Shown in pieces: positions 36,861 through 49,184 of a DNA stretch of 64,000 bases. The stretch is from Artocarpus heterophyllus (lineage: Eukaryota > Streptophyta > Magnoliopsida > Rosales > Moraceae). The position numbers and the translations under genes are program-made. Every line of letters begins with the position of its first letter. The stretch's first letter is position 1. Where the stretch lies: positions 186,001 to 250,000 of the forward strand of contig JAJQZP010000255.1 of NCBI GenBank assembly GCA_025403435.1, in the 5' to 3' direction. The notes below the pieces were generated by a model, which was not told the origin of the DNA, did no database searches, and saw only the letters and a list, made by a program, of their open reading frames with translations.

Positions 36861-38269
36861 GACCCATGACAAGGTCTATATATCAATAAACATAGAAAAA
36901 TAGCTCTTGAATTTCTCTCTCTACTTTCTCTCTCTTCTCTAACCTTGATCAAGATTTTGACATCCATTTCTAATACCACCTACACCAACGGTTAGATCGT
37001 GATGAGCCGAGTTTAATGATATGTCGTGCTGGCAATAATTCCACGGGCACAGCCCACACTCTCCAATCAAAGACACGAAAAAGCCCAAAACTTTTAGCCA
37101 TGATATCTTTGCCAATCGGATAATTTTGTTTCTACACGACCATCACGAAGAGGAGAACATGATCCATACCTGGTTTCACCTCAATAGCTATTGGAGTGCT
37201 CTACCTATGTACTGTTGTGTTGCACTGTTGTGGGCACTTGGAAGGATACCTTCCTAAAGGAGGTGGCTTGCACCATCCTTCCCCAACGTTTTAAAGGTGG
37301 CCAAGGATGAATAACCACCCAAGAACTATCACGGAATAGCAGAGAACAACATACGCCGTCGGAGAACGACGTATGCCGTTGGAAACCATCGTGAGTTTCA
37401 CCGATCTAGTAATCCAAGCGACGGCAAGACTCACCCATGGTTCCATTCAAACCAGAAACCGACGAGGAATGAGATGCACTCATTAATTGCATGAAAGCAA
37501 TTGGATGCAACGGAGAACCATGAATGTTGCCATGTGCTGCTGTGTGCCTCTCTAATTCCATTGATTTCAATGGTGTTAAGTTGGCCCACCTTAGGGGAAA
37601 CACTTAGAAGCTAACATTGAGCAATAACCCCTAGGCCAATTTGGCTGAACTGTCGCTTGAGTACCGAAATCCAAGCCGTCAAAATTTTAGAAAATTTTTG
37701 AGCTAGATCTGTGTTGATTAAAGCCAAATTGAGTGAAATTGAGCAAACCATTGTATTCAGCAGGTCAAAAATTGGTAGAACCCAAAGTGGCATCACCGTT
37801 CGATGACAAAAGCCACCATACACACAGCCATGCGCTGCCACGGGTGGCTGGGCTATGGCTGACCATAGGTTTTATGATCCTGACCTCTGATTGATGATCC
37901 AAGACCACCTTCTAAATCATTTTGACGTTTTGACATGATGGTGCCCTCCTTTCAAGCTAATTCCACTCCATTGCAAATTGTTTGGTACCGATTGCACACG
38001 GATGATGAGAGTAAACTAGAATAACAAAGTCTAGAACGATGTTTCCAACAATTATAAATCTCCAAGAAGCATTTTTAGCCATCCACAATCCCTCTAGGAT
38101 CATTGTCAAGGAGGTTGCTTAGACTATATAACAAATGAGATATAACTGGACCTGCTTAGCTCAAAATCCAAATAAGTAGAAATTTCGCCTATAGTATGAA
38201 TAATTTTTTCAATAAATTGTTTTACATGTTTTCATAAAAAAATTATTATTATGAAATGGATTATCAGTG

Positions 38270-38470
38270 ATTTGTTATGCAATGTTATGCTATGATGTGT
38301 TGTTATGTTATGCTATTTTATGATATGACAGTATACTATGGTATGCTAAGTCATGTTGTCTCACACTATGATATGTCATGTTGTGTTATGACATGACTAT
38401 GACATAGTATGTTAGTGCCATGCCATGTCATGTTACATTGTGATTATGTCATGATCAATATGTGATGTAT
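38270..38470. repeat. Low-complexity TATG/ATGTT tract
   Basis: Irregular repetition of TGTTATG, GCTATG, CATGTTG and ATGACATG over about 200 bp. Confidence 0.7.
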
Positions 38471-38884
38471 GCAGTAATAAATTATACTACTTAGTCACTT
38501 TTAAGTTAGGCATATCTATGATTTATGATTCAAGATTTGTGATACTAGCATGTCATACTACATACCAACCTCTCGACTTACGAGGAGGCTTTGATAATTT
38601 CAATATAATTGATGATCTCGGTGTTGTTGGGGACCTCGCGAACCCTAACTTCTCGAGGATCACACGCAACAAGTACGATCACCCGGGCCTAATCGATAAG
38701 ATAAGTTAAATCTTAAATAATTAAGCATAAAAGGTTCATGCATGTTTTTATTAATTTTTTTTCAAATATGTCTTGCGAGTCTAATTTCTTACTTGCTAAG
38801 CGAAACCTCATTCAAGTATTTCATGCTGTAAGTACGAAACCTATCAGCAACACTTAATAGATAGTGGTCATATGACGACCCTAC

Positions 38885-38889
38885 CTATG
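38885..38889. repeat. Probable target-site duplication CTATG, left copy
   Basis: Matches 40247-40251. Confidence 0.5.
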
Positions 38890-40246
38890 TGGTCGTTATT
38901 TAAGTACATAACCATAATACTTAAACATATTTTAATATAAGGTATTTAGATATGTGAAATAATTTTTTTAACCAAATTTAAAACATAACATAATCTCTTC
39001 AAACTTATTCTTTTAAAAACTAACACAGTAATAACTTGTTAAAACCTTATCTTTTACAACTCGTGAAATAATTTTCTTAAATATTATTCTTTTAATACTT
39101 TTCTTTTTTTTTAAATAAAACTTTAAAAGCATTTCTAAAACTAAATATTGATATAATTTTTTACTAGAAAATTTACATATATTTGTTGCATTTACTGTTT
39201 TAGCATTTATTTTTTAAAAATCTTAAACCATTTTATACTGAGGTCGCATGACTACAACCTGGAACCCTAGAACATATTTTCATAATATTACTTAATTATT
39301 CATATATACATAATTTATAAAAACATATTGTGGAAAAAAAATTTACATAAGCAATATCCATTCCCATCTTCAACATTCGTCTGTCGCCCGCCACTGCTCA
39401 TCAAGTATTGCTGACAAGTTCCTTACCCAGAGCATGAACATAATTAAATGAGCTTTCGCTCAACAAGGAAGAAGTTCAACTCACAAAACAATTTGAAGAT
39501 CATAAAAATATGCATGATCATTTTATATTGGCTTATTGACTCATTTTATGCTTAATTATTAAAGCCTTATCTTATCTTACTAATTGGACCTGATCGACTG
39601 CCCACAATTCTCGAGAAGTTAAAGTTCTTAGGGTCTTAACCACACCGAGATTATAAACTATATTGCGATCATTGGGATGTTAGGATTGGCAAGGTCCTAA
39701 TAACACCGTGATCCTTTTTTTAAATTTAAGTCTCATTGTGGGTCGAGAGGTTCGTATGACACCCTTAATTTGTCTGATTAGCATCACTTGTCTTAATTAT
39801 ATTGGAAAATAATTTTGAATAGAAAACGTATTAAGAGTATGTGAGAATAACTTCATTTTATGCTATTAAATTTTAGCATAAGCGTAAAAATTTTGACTAT
39901 TATATTAGATCGTATTTTCTTTTATCAAAGGATCATAAAAATCATTACTTCTAATATAAGGATTAATTAAGTAATTAATTAAATCCTCATAATATTTAAT
40001 TTTCCCTAATTGCCTTTAATTCATAATAAGATTGATAATTAATTAATTCAAATAATTAATTAATCATCTTATCGTTACTAAGCCTATATCACCTTAATTA
40101 ACTAAATTAAAATTCTCCTTAACTCATGGTTCTTGAACTAAGTTCTAATTAACCATTTTTTAGTTCATTTAGTGGGTTCGTATTTGGTTCAAAGCTCATT
40201 AAGCCCAAACACGAACCTAAGACGTTCTATATGTCATATCGTTACA
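38890..40246 (-). mobile_element. Probable second solo LTR, - strand
   Basis: 1357 bp. On the - strand it starts TGTAACGATATGAC and ends AACGACCA, with TG...CA ends and flanking CTATG on both sides. Its interior (39450-39790) is the inverted counterpart of 38560-38830 and 33620-33880, so it inserted into a related LTR. The boundaries were chosen from the terminal motifs and the duplication, so they are less certain than those of 31091-34233. Confidence 0.5.
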
Positions 40247-40251
40247 CTATG
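40247..40251. repeat. Probable target-site duplication CTATG, right copy
   Basis: Matches 38885-38889. Confidence 0.5.
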
Positions 40252-41269
40252 ATCCGAGCAGCTTTTTGGACCAAAGCGGGTGTTTGTGTCTACGGTCGTA
40301 ATACTAAAAATCTAATGTTTCGTGTTTTTACAATAGCCATTTTAATGTTCACATAAAAATTATTAAAGTTTCATGCACAAGGCCGCACTTTAACTATATC
40401 CATTTAACTCAAAGTTTTGTATCAAAATCGCACTTTAAAATTGCTTTCGAAAATGATAAAACACTAAATTTAAGGCTTATATAATTTGTCGTAAGTGCCA
40501 TAATTTCTTGGTTTCTCGAAAACTGGAATTCTATATCAAGGTTATCATTTATTTACAAAACTAATACTAAGAGGTAATTTTTCGGTTAGTTTTAAAGGTT
40601 ACCACAAAATTATGTGTTAAGGATAGTTTTTCTTTTGAAATTTTTCTCCACGGAAGTTGCTTGTTTAAGAAATATAAAGTTTTAAAGACTTCCATGCTCA
40701 TATAAAAATTTCGTTCACTGTCTTTAGCATACTCATTTTCCTGTTTTTATTTTGCAAACTTTATCAGTTAAAACGTTTTGACAGTTTTTTGTTAATCCAA
40801 TTTAAAGTCCATTTTAGAAATAGATTTTTGTAAATTTCCTTCATGAAAGTTCTTTATTTCGTCAAAACCTAAAAGTTTTGTATTTGGTGAAAATTACAAT
40901 TTGGCCTTGAAACAGCCTGAAACTTTAAAAATTTGTTATAGCTCATAAATATTGTTTTTGGACAGTTTTGCCAAACTATCCATAACTGTATCTTAAAGGT
41001 AGATTTTGAAAGAAGTTTCTTCATGAAAGTTGTCTATTTTATCAAAAATTTAAACTTTTGTAGTTGAAAAAATGTGAAATTTGGACCCAAAATGGCCAAA
41101 ACAGTGGTTGTTTGCACCAAAATAGTTTTGGACAGCAACCAAAACTCTTTTGGACAGCCGCAAACAGTTTCAAAAAACTACCTAAAAACCCATCCTAGAG
41201 TCAAAACTGCAGTTTTGCTTAGTGATGAGACTGTAAAAGTGTACATTTTTCAAGGCTTAAATCATTTAT
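40252..41269. other. AT-rich stretch, probable LTR-derived, no gene
   Basis: Contains recurring phrases (TTCATGAAAGTT, AAACTTTTGTA, TTTTGGACAG) reminiscent of the interior of the solo LTR near 32600-33200. A short ORF at 41074-41304 lies in this repeat-like sequence and has no recognisable product. Confidence 0.4.
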
Positions 41270-43335
41270 TTATGCTTTTATTTCTTATTAAATCCTCTAA
41301 TTAATAGCAATTTTGTATTAAACAATGTTTTTATATCTTAGTGTGTAAATGTGTTTAAAAATGCATTTTTAGTATGTTTTCTATGTTCAATAATATTTTT
41401 GGTAATTTTTAGAGTCGTTTCAGTGTGTTAAATATATGTCTAGTTTGTAAATAATTAAAACCATGAAAATAATGTTGTGTGATTTTATTTTAAGTCTTAA
41501 TATGTTTGATAATGTGTTTTAAGTTTGTAAATATGTCCTATTATCTTTTTAGTGATTTCTAAAAATATCTCCAAGTCAAAAAAATCATATCTGTGCTAAA
41601 CTAAAAAAGACTGAAAATTTTAAAAGTTTTTGATTAATTTTATGTGTTTTAATGTAAAATAAATATTTTTAATGTTAATGTAAATATCATGTTTGTAAAA
41701 TAATTAATTTTAGTATGTCTGTGAATTTTAGATTTGAAATTTGGAGGAAAAACGGAGCATAACGGTGCAAAAACGGATAAAATCGGATATCAAATGCATC
41801 AAAAATAATTAAAAATTTGAATTTGAATTTAATAGAGACACGTGGCATCACGAGAGCCGTTGAATTCACTGCAAAATTGATCTCAACTGTACAACAGAGG
41901 TCTGCGTGTCGTTACGTCATCCCTTGCGTCAGCCGAATCTCAGAGTGTAGTCCACGTGGCATTCTCTGATTGGCACGTGTAATTCACACGCAAACAAAGC
42001 TACAGTGAAAGTCAGAGGAGCAACTCAGGCCGTGTCCAATTTCGTGTGGTCGTCTCTACATGCTCCTAGTTTTTTAGTCGTCCGATGCGATGACCAAGAC
42101 TAATCTAACGGTCTTCAATCTCGATCCCACTGGTCCCACCCAGGCCCATTCTCATTCGCATCTAGAAGCCGTTGGATCGCAAAAGGAACGGACTAGATTG
42201 CACTGTTTCAGTGCTGCCATTCACCGCGAAGCATAGAATTACAAACAAATTCTCGCATTCTGAGGACAAGCCCAGCGCGAAGAAATAGAGGAGAAAAAAA
42301 GATCAATATGATCCGAATTTGTCAACTTCCAATAGGAAAAAATAATAATTACAAATGACAAATAGTGATTTTAAGCTCCTATAAATACTGAGGCATTTGC
42401 CTCAGTTGAAACACTCACTTCGGGCCTTTGGCCCTCTTTCTCCTTTTTTTCCTTTTTGTTGAGTTAGACTCAGTAGTAACCCTTTTAGGTAAAAATAATA
42501 AAATAATGTCTAAATTAGAGTAAAGAGTCTGGTAAGGCAGAGAGATGATTTTGTATGTATAGTATTTTGGTATAGATTTTGACTCTATATCTGTGTGGTA
42601 ATGCTTATATTTTTGTGGAATAAATTATATCTTTTTGTTTTCAATAATTAATGTTAATGTTGTTATGCTGTCAATTTTTACATAAATTCAGTCATGCTTT
42701 CTTTATGTAATTTAATTGTGTTGCATAGTTAATATTAATAATAATGAAATGATGCTTAATTTTATGGAATGTCTTTTACTGCAGTATGACTTGTTATATT
42801 GTCAATTCTAGATATTTCATAAGACGAAGTACTGTCGGAGTTAATGTAAAAATTTATTCTACTAAAATATATTGATTTTGATTTGTTATTATCTTTTCTA
42901 TCCTATAATTATTTTAATTATAATTGAGTAACAGTTGTTACAATTTTTATAATTAGTGCACCAATAATTATTTTGCTAGTTTTTATAAGAAAACCCTTAC
43001 TGCATTATGGGTTGCTATATTGTCGATTTAGGTTGACCTATATAATTAGTAAAATGTGCTTGCAATTAATGAGACAAGATATAATAAATCAAATGCTTTA
43101 GATAATTATTAATTAGAGTTAAAATTCCATATCAGTTGCAAAACATACAAGGGATTCTCAAAGCTTCACCGTTTTAATTTTATGCTTTAAATTTTGAATT
43201 AAATAAAATAAAAACCACAAAAATATTTATTTTATTTTACACTTTGATTTGAAAAAGTGCTTGCTTTTTTTGAACGTTTATTTTTATCAATTTGTCGAGG
43301 TATAAATTTTCATCTCCCTATGGATACGACAACTT
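41270..43335 (+). mobile_element. Degenerate gypsy LTR (Tat/Athila-like), third copy
   Basis: Bases 41330-41850 align with 15360-15880. A TATA box (CTATAAATACTGAGG near 42379) is followed by a transcribed-looking leader. The stretch ends near CTCCCTATGGATACGAC, a phrase typical of the LTR end in this group. The primer-binding site expected next is absent, so the element is truncated. Confidence 0.55.
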
Positions 43336-44016
43336 TTCTATACTATAAACGTCTGCCGTTTAAAGAAGAAACACATTTTAGGGCATTACCACTTAGTTAT
43401 GGAATTTTGTTCAAAACACTAAAATCAAAAAGTTTTGCGCTTGAAAAAGTTTTAAAATCTAACTTTAAGGATTTCGTTTTCGCGATCAAAATTTGTGGAA
43501 AATTTTCCACAACATCATGCATGCACCATACCTAAACTATACTTACGTAATTTAACTTATTACAACAAAATATTTATAAAGCCACCCCAACCAATATAAT
43601 AAAATTATTACAACTTATTTTCTTACTAAAACATAAACTTAACTTATAAAAATATGAACTTAGAATTAACCAAAGGATTTTGAGAAAAAGTTAATAGTTC
43701 TACCTTTGGAAAATCCTTCTTGAAGACTATTTCTAAGAAAGCCTTGTTCTTCCGCTTTTTCTCCTTGGTTAGTTACTAAAAACAGAAACCTTTCTACATA
43801 AAACTCTAATCATGATTTATCTAAGTAAATAAAAAGGAAGGATTGGAATTTACCCATCATGATCTCTATAAAACCTCCTTTCTTCTCCTTCTTCTAATCC
43901 CTCCTAGTTATTAGTGATTTTCTTATTGTGGAATACAAGAAAATTTTAGAGAGAAAGGCTTAGAGAAAAAGGTTTTTGAGAGGAAAAAGAAAGAAAATTT
44001 TCTTGGTACACCATTT
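43336..44016. other. Host sequence left of the outer copia insertion, no gene
   Basis: AT-rich with no supported gene. It continues, after the insertion, at 61871. Confidence 0.5.
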
Positions 44017-44021
44017 GTTAG
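44017..44021. repeat. Target-site duplication GTTAG, left copy
   Basis: Matches 61866-61870 at the far end of the outer copia element. Confidence 0.93.
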
Positions 44022-46041
44022 TGTTGGAAACAAAGTGCGCAGCGGAATTTTTTAAAAATTTTTCCATCAGAGTAATTTCTAAAATACAAGTTTGACATGT
44101 TATATGTATAAATTAAACAGATCTTACTAACCTCAGTGTGCCGAAGAACCTCCACAACCTATGTAGAGAAGTAACGTTCCAGAAGAGCCTCAACCAACTG
44201 GTATTCTTTGCTATTCTCTATCCACAACCGGAGTGAGTGTGGGCTCACACGTATAGCTCTTCCACCGGTAACTCTCCTTTCAACCAATAGAGAGAACCCA
44301 AGGCTAGTGTTCATGATTTGTGAACAAAAGCTCTCAGGGAGTTTTTTTTAGATGCTCACTAGAATAGTATCACTCTTAATCTCTCAAATTGATCTGAGTA
44401 AATCATGAGACTCACTCCCTTTTTATAGCTATTGGTCGTAGGGTCAGTCCATATCAGATTAGGTCTCAAAAACTCAAAACAGAAACAAGTTCGGATCAAT
44501 ATCTGATAAGATCCGTGTGAAAACGCGTAATCTTATCTCTCGCTGATCGACAGGCCGAACAGGCTAGTTCGGCAGGCCGACCACGTCATTCGACAGGCCG
44601 AACTCTCGAGAAAAAATCTCTGCGAATCTTTTATTTTCCACCCGAGATTCTAAAGGATAAAGTCTCAGTTTTGATTTAAATAACCCAATAGAGAAGTTAT
44701 CTGATCAAAACAAACTTTATCAGGATAATTGCTAAAAAAATAAATCTATTCACAATAATTCTACAAGTTTATCTTGTTCTAATTTGTCCAAAATTAAAAC
44801 AACCGATAAACAGACAAGAATTATTTGATCACAATAATTCAACAAGTTTATCTTGAACTAATTTCTAACAAAATTAATTCAACCGATAAACAGACATGAA
44901 TTATTTGATTCTTACAAATTTTAAACCAATCTGATAAATCTGACATAAGTCACCAATTATTGGAAAAGCATGCCGTGTCGTTACAGGACTTTGTGAGCTA
45001 GCAAAGGGGACCAAAATGGACCTATAAAGTTCAAGCTCATGATAATTATGAAACCCAATATCCTAGATATACATTTCACAATTATCAACTCCAACGCTAC
45101 TCCACTAAAAGCTTGGAGCTGCACTCTCGAACTTTATAGAATTACGAAGCTCGTGTAGCTAAGTCTCCATGACATATCATAGTGTATCGCATCCCCAATA
45201 GATCATCCATAATTAGCTTAAGGACAAGTTCTGTCTTACCTTCCCGATTATTTTTATCTTACGTTCCATTGTCTCACCATTAGAAAACTTACCATCCAAA
45301 GATAGTATACCATTCGGTTACACCTACGTATCCAAATGGTTGAGCGCACCAGTTTTCCAAATTACAGGACAACGCATATAAGAGGATATCATTACTCCTT
45401 AAAAGGAGCTATGGATTCCATATCTATGAATAACAAGTCTACGCTATCAAGAGTCATGCCTCCAACGTACCGGTATGCATACCACTATTGAGATGTGGGT
45501 GTCACCCTTTGGCACATCAAAAGACACAAGTCGAGACAATGGGCCCACTATTCATCTCAAGATTAAGATACAATACAAATGACTGTCTAAAGTGAATCGA
45601 TTTGCCAAGACAGAATTATTAATCCAAATCAATTCACTTCATGTCCCGATCCAACACGTCATCACCTATGACAACGTGCCAATGTTTCTATTCACGGAGT
45701 CCAACTCCGATGGTCAAGACAAACCATCTCCCAAAAGGGATATAGACAACATAACAATCTTTACATGAATAAAGCACCCAACTTTATTCCCTCGATTGCG
45801 GATCATATGTTTTAGACCGTCACCTTAAGAATCGTGTCTTTCGCATAATCAGTCCATCATATGCCCAATTCTTAAGGCTTAGACTGACAGTCTCAGACTA
45901 CTGTTTGCTTATCATATATTCAACAAATATGAACGTAAAGAGTGCAAGATTTGGTATATATAAATGAATAAATTCTTTATTGATAAAAATGTCTCCAAAA
46001 ACGTATTACATTTTTACTCCTTAGGGCATACATGTCTAACA
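44022..46041 (-). repeat. C1 left LTR (3' LTR in element sense)
   Basis: 2020 bp, TGTTGGAAAC to CATGTCTAACA. CTATAAAAAGGGAG on the - strand near 44420-44430 is the TATA box. Three TCGRCAGGCCGA units lie just upstream of it in element sense, at 44545-44603. Followed by ATCTCCCACTTACAC, the polypurine tract complement (46042-46056). Confidence 0.95.
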
Positions 46042-46055
46042 ATCTCCCACTTACA

Positions 46056-47923
46056 CTAAGTGAGTAAATATAGCAAATTTCTCATCCCCATAGCTTCCAC
46101 ATGCCTCTCGAAGACTCTCCCAGTAAGTGTCTTCGTAAATGGATCAGCTAAATTGTCCTCTGACGCAATCTTGCACACCGTAACATGCCCGCCCTCAACG
46201 AAGTCCTTTATCACAGGATACTTTCGATCAATGTGCTTACTCTTCTTGTGAAATCTTGGTTCCTTAGCATTAACTATGGCGACACTGTTATCACAGTACA
46301 GTGATACCGCTTTATCTATGCCAGGAACTACCTCAAGATCCCCAAGGAACTTGCGAAGCCACACTACTTCTTTCGAAGCGTCACTAGCTGCCACATACTC
46401 GGCCTCCATTGTTAAATCCGAAGTACAATCTTGCTTAGCACTTCTCCAACTGATGGCACCGCCACCCAGAGTAAACACAAACCCCGAAGTCGATTTCCTA
46501 GAATCCAAACAGGATTGAAAATCCAAATCAGTGTATCCTAGAGGAGTTAAATCCTCACCCGAATACACAAGCATATACCCTCGAGTCCTTCTTAGGTACT
46601 TGAAAATATGTTTTACTGCAACCCAATGGTTCGGTCCTAGATCCGCCTAAAATCGACTTACAATCCCGACCGCATAGCTAATATCCGGTCGAGTGCAAAG
46701 CATGGCATAAATGAGACTACCCACAGCCGAAGCATAAGGCACCTTCTTCATGTATTCTCTTTCTTCATAGGACTTTAGAGAGTCTTTCTTAGAAAGAGTA
46801 ATTCCAGACCTAGATGGTTGGCCACCTTTCTTGGAATCCTGCATTGCAAACCCCCTGAGAATTTTATCTATGTAGCCGGCCTGAGACAAAGCTATCATTT
46901 TGTTCTTCCTATCCCGAAAGATCTGGATACCGAGAACAAAATTAGCCTCACCTAAGTCCTTCATGTCAAACTGCTTGGTCAACCATAATTTGACCGATGA
47001 CAATGCCCCAACGTCATTGTCAATTAGCAGAATGTCATCTACATAGAGCAGTAGAAAACCACCTTCCCATCCTTAATGTGTTTGTAAACACATGGTTCGT
47101 CCACATTTTGTGAGAACCCATAAGTGTTGATCACTTGATCAAATCTTATGTTCCAAGAACGAGAAGCCTGCTTAAGTCCATAAATAGACTTTAGCAGCTT
47201 ACAAACCTTACCCTCTTGACCCGCGACCTTGAACCCGTCTGGTTGTTCCATATAAATGGACTCATCGAGATAGCCATTCAGAAAAGCCATCTTGACATCC
47301 ATCTGTCAAATCTCATAGTCGAGAGCGACAGCTATGGACAAGAGAATCTGGATGGACTTAAGCATGGCTACAGGCGAAAAGGTTTCCTCATAATCGATTC
47401 CTTCCTTTTGCGTATAACCCTTAGCTACCAGTCTAGCCTTAAAGGTTTTGACATTTCCATCCACTCCTCTTTTCCTCTTGTAGATCCACTTACACCCTAT
47501 GGGTTTTACCCCTTCGGGAAGATCCACAAGCTCCCAGACCCGATTAGTCTCCATAGACTTCATCTCTATGTTCATGGCCTTTGTCCAGAGTCTTGAATCA
47601 ACATCCTCCATAGCTTCTGCGTAAGTATAAGTATCCCTATCATGTTCATCCGGTTCAGCCAAGAAGACCTCCCCATTGAACACATACCTCTCAGGTTGAC
47701 GCCCGATCCTCCCACTACGCCAAAGCCCCTGAGGTTGTTGTTCAGGTTTGTTTGGTTTTTCTACACCGATCGGAACGGTTTCGTTTGGAACCTCCGGAGT
47801 GAACGAATCACCCCTTAACTCCTCAAGCATCACTTTGCTTCGAGGTTTAAAGTCGTCCATGTAACTCTCCTCAAGGAAAGTTGCATTAGTTGAAACCACG
47901 ACTTTATTTTCCTTTGGGTTATA
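46056..47923 (-). pseudogene. C1 pol, 3' half: integrase end, reverse transcriptase, RNase H
   Basis: Order on the - strand: integrase tail and linker (47306-47899, with [15 protein letters not shown] and [17 protein letters not shown] at the RT start), RT middle (47039-47302, with [17 protein letters not shown]), RT end (46647-47003), RNase H (46056-46574, with TMEAEYVAASDASKE, YCDNS and KHIDRKY). Lesions: TGA at 47306-47308 for a tryptophan, a one-base loss at about 47050 next to the YVDD catalytic motif, and TAG at 46647-46649 for a glutamine. It ends abruptly at 47923 in a deletion junction. Confidence 0.92.
47919..47923. other. Deletion junction with TTATA microhomology
   Basis: C1 pol sequence (GGGTTATA, equivalent to 51048-51053) joins LTR sequence (TTTATAGAATTACG, equivalent to 45133 onward) with TTATA shared by both. 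About 590 bp of C1 integrase and about 1.1 kb of the C2 LTR were lost. Confidence 0.8.
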
Positions 47924-48675
47924 GAATTACGAAGCTCGTGTAGCTAAGTCTCCATGACATATCATAGTGTATCGCATCCCCATATGATCATCCATAATTA
48001 GCTTAAGGACAAGTTCTGTCTTACCTTCCCGATTATTTTTATCTTACGTTCCATTGTCTCACCATTAGAAAACTTACCATCCAAAGATAGTATACCATTC
48101 GGTTACACCTATGTATCCAAATGGTTGAGCGCTCCAGTTTTCCAATTACAGGACAACGCATATAAGAGGATATCATTACTCCTAAAGAGGAGCTATGGAT
48201 TTCATATCTATGAATAACAAGTCTACGCTATCAAGAGTCATACCTCCAACGTACCGGCATGCATGCCACTATAGAAATGTGGGAGTCACCCATTGGTACA
48301 TCAAAAGACACAAGTCGAGACAACGGACCCATTATTCATCTCAGGATTAAGATACAATACAAATGATTGTCTAAAGTGAATCGATTTTCCAAGACAGAAT
48401 TATTAATCCAAATCAATTCACTTTATGTCCCGATCCAACACATCGTCAACTATGACAACGCGCCAATGTTTCTATTCACGGAGTCCAACTCCGATGGCCA
48501 AGACAAACCATCTCTCAAAAGGGATATAGACAACATAACAATCTTTACATGAATAAAGCGCCCAACTTTATTCCCTCGATTGCGGATCATATGTTTTAGA
48601 CCGTCACCCTAAGAATTGTGTCTTCCGCATAATCATCCCATCATATGCTCAATTCTTAGGGTTTAGACTGACAGT

Positions 48676-48680
48676 CTCAG
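48676..48680. repeat. Target-site duplication CTCAG, left copy (TRIM)
   Basis: Exact match to 49021-49025. The empty site (GACAGTCTCAGACTACTG) is visible in the other LTR copies, for example near 45890-45907. Confidence 0.97.
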
Positions 48681-49020
48681 TGATATGAACCCACCTAACT
48701 CCACCCCAAAAGCTAGCTCGTGAGGGGAGGATTGTAAATCCATATATATAACACCCAAGACCACCCTCTCTAACCGATGTGGGACGCATCATTCCCGACC
48801 CCTTTAGACTACACGTCCTCGTGCCAACTCCGTCGTTAACCCACACGAGCGGCAGGGAACCTTTGTACATGCGCCCACCGACCAGCAGAGGTTTGGCTCT
48901 GATACCATATGATATGAACCCACCTAACTCCACCCCAAAAGCTAGCTCGTGAGGGGAGGATTGTAAATCCATATATATAACACCCAAGACCACCCTCTCT
49001 AACCGATGTGGGACGCATCA
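48681..49020 (-). mobile_element. Intact TRIM element (miniature LTR retrotransposon)
   Basis: 340 bp: two identical 111-bp LTRs (48681-48791 and 48910-49020, TG...CA), an internal part of only 118 bp, a primer-binding site on the - strand at 48893-48907 (TGGTATCAGAGCCAA) and a purine-rich tract (AAAGGGGTCGGGAA on the - strand) at 48792-48805. It codes for nothing and must be mobilised in trans. The LTR carries CCCACATCGG on the - strand, a phrase I associate with widespread plant TRIMs. Identical LTRs imply a very recent insertion. Confidence 0.96.
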
Positions 49021-49025
49021 CTCAG
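49021..49025. repeat. Target-site duplication CTCAG, right copy (TRIM)
   Basis: Exact match to 48676-48680. Confidence 0.97.
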
Positions 49026-49184
49026 ACTACTGTTTGCTTATCATACATTCAACAAATATGAACGTAAAGAGGACAATATTTGGTATATATAAATGAATAA
49101 ATTCTTTATTGATAAAAATGTCTCCAAAAACGTATTACATTTTTACTCCTTAGAGCATACATGTCTAACAATCTCCCACTTGCA

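Larger units (their letters stand above)
36861..38889 (+). mobile_element. Degenerate LTR-like sequence, related to the solo LTRs
   Basis: A TATA-type CTATATATC near 36878 is followed by a pyrimidine-rich TCTCTCTCT leader. Bases about 38560-38830 resemble 33620-33880 of the solo LTR (TACCAACCTC, AAGTACGATCA, GGGCCTAA) and, inverted, 39450-39790. It ends where the next solo LTR is inserted. Confidence 0.5.
47924..49170 (-). repeat. C2 left LTR fragment (3' LTR), carrying the TRIM
   Basis: Equivalent to the last ~903 bp of the full LTR once the TRIM and its duplication (345 bp) are removed. Ends CATGTCTAACA and is followed by ATCTCCCACTTGCAC. Confidence 0.92.

Noticed and set aside
38270..38470. 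CRISPR-like or satellite array
   Set aside because: The units are irregular in length and sequence, with no spacer structure. It is low-complexity sequence.
48367..48552. 61-codon ORF repeated in several LTR copies (also 1067-1252)
   Set aside because: It needs a non-ATG start and is broken in LTRs at 45596, 56331 and 61410. Conservation follows from recent LTR duplication.
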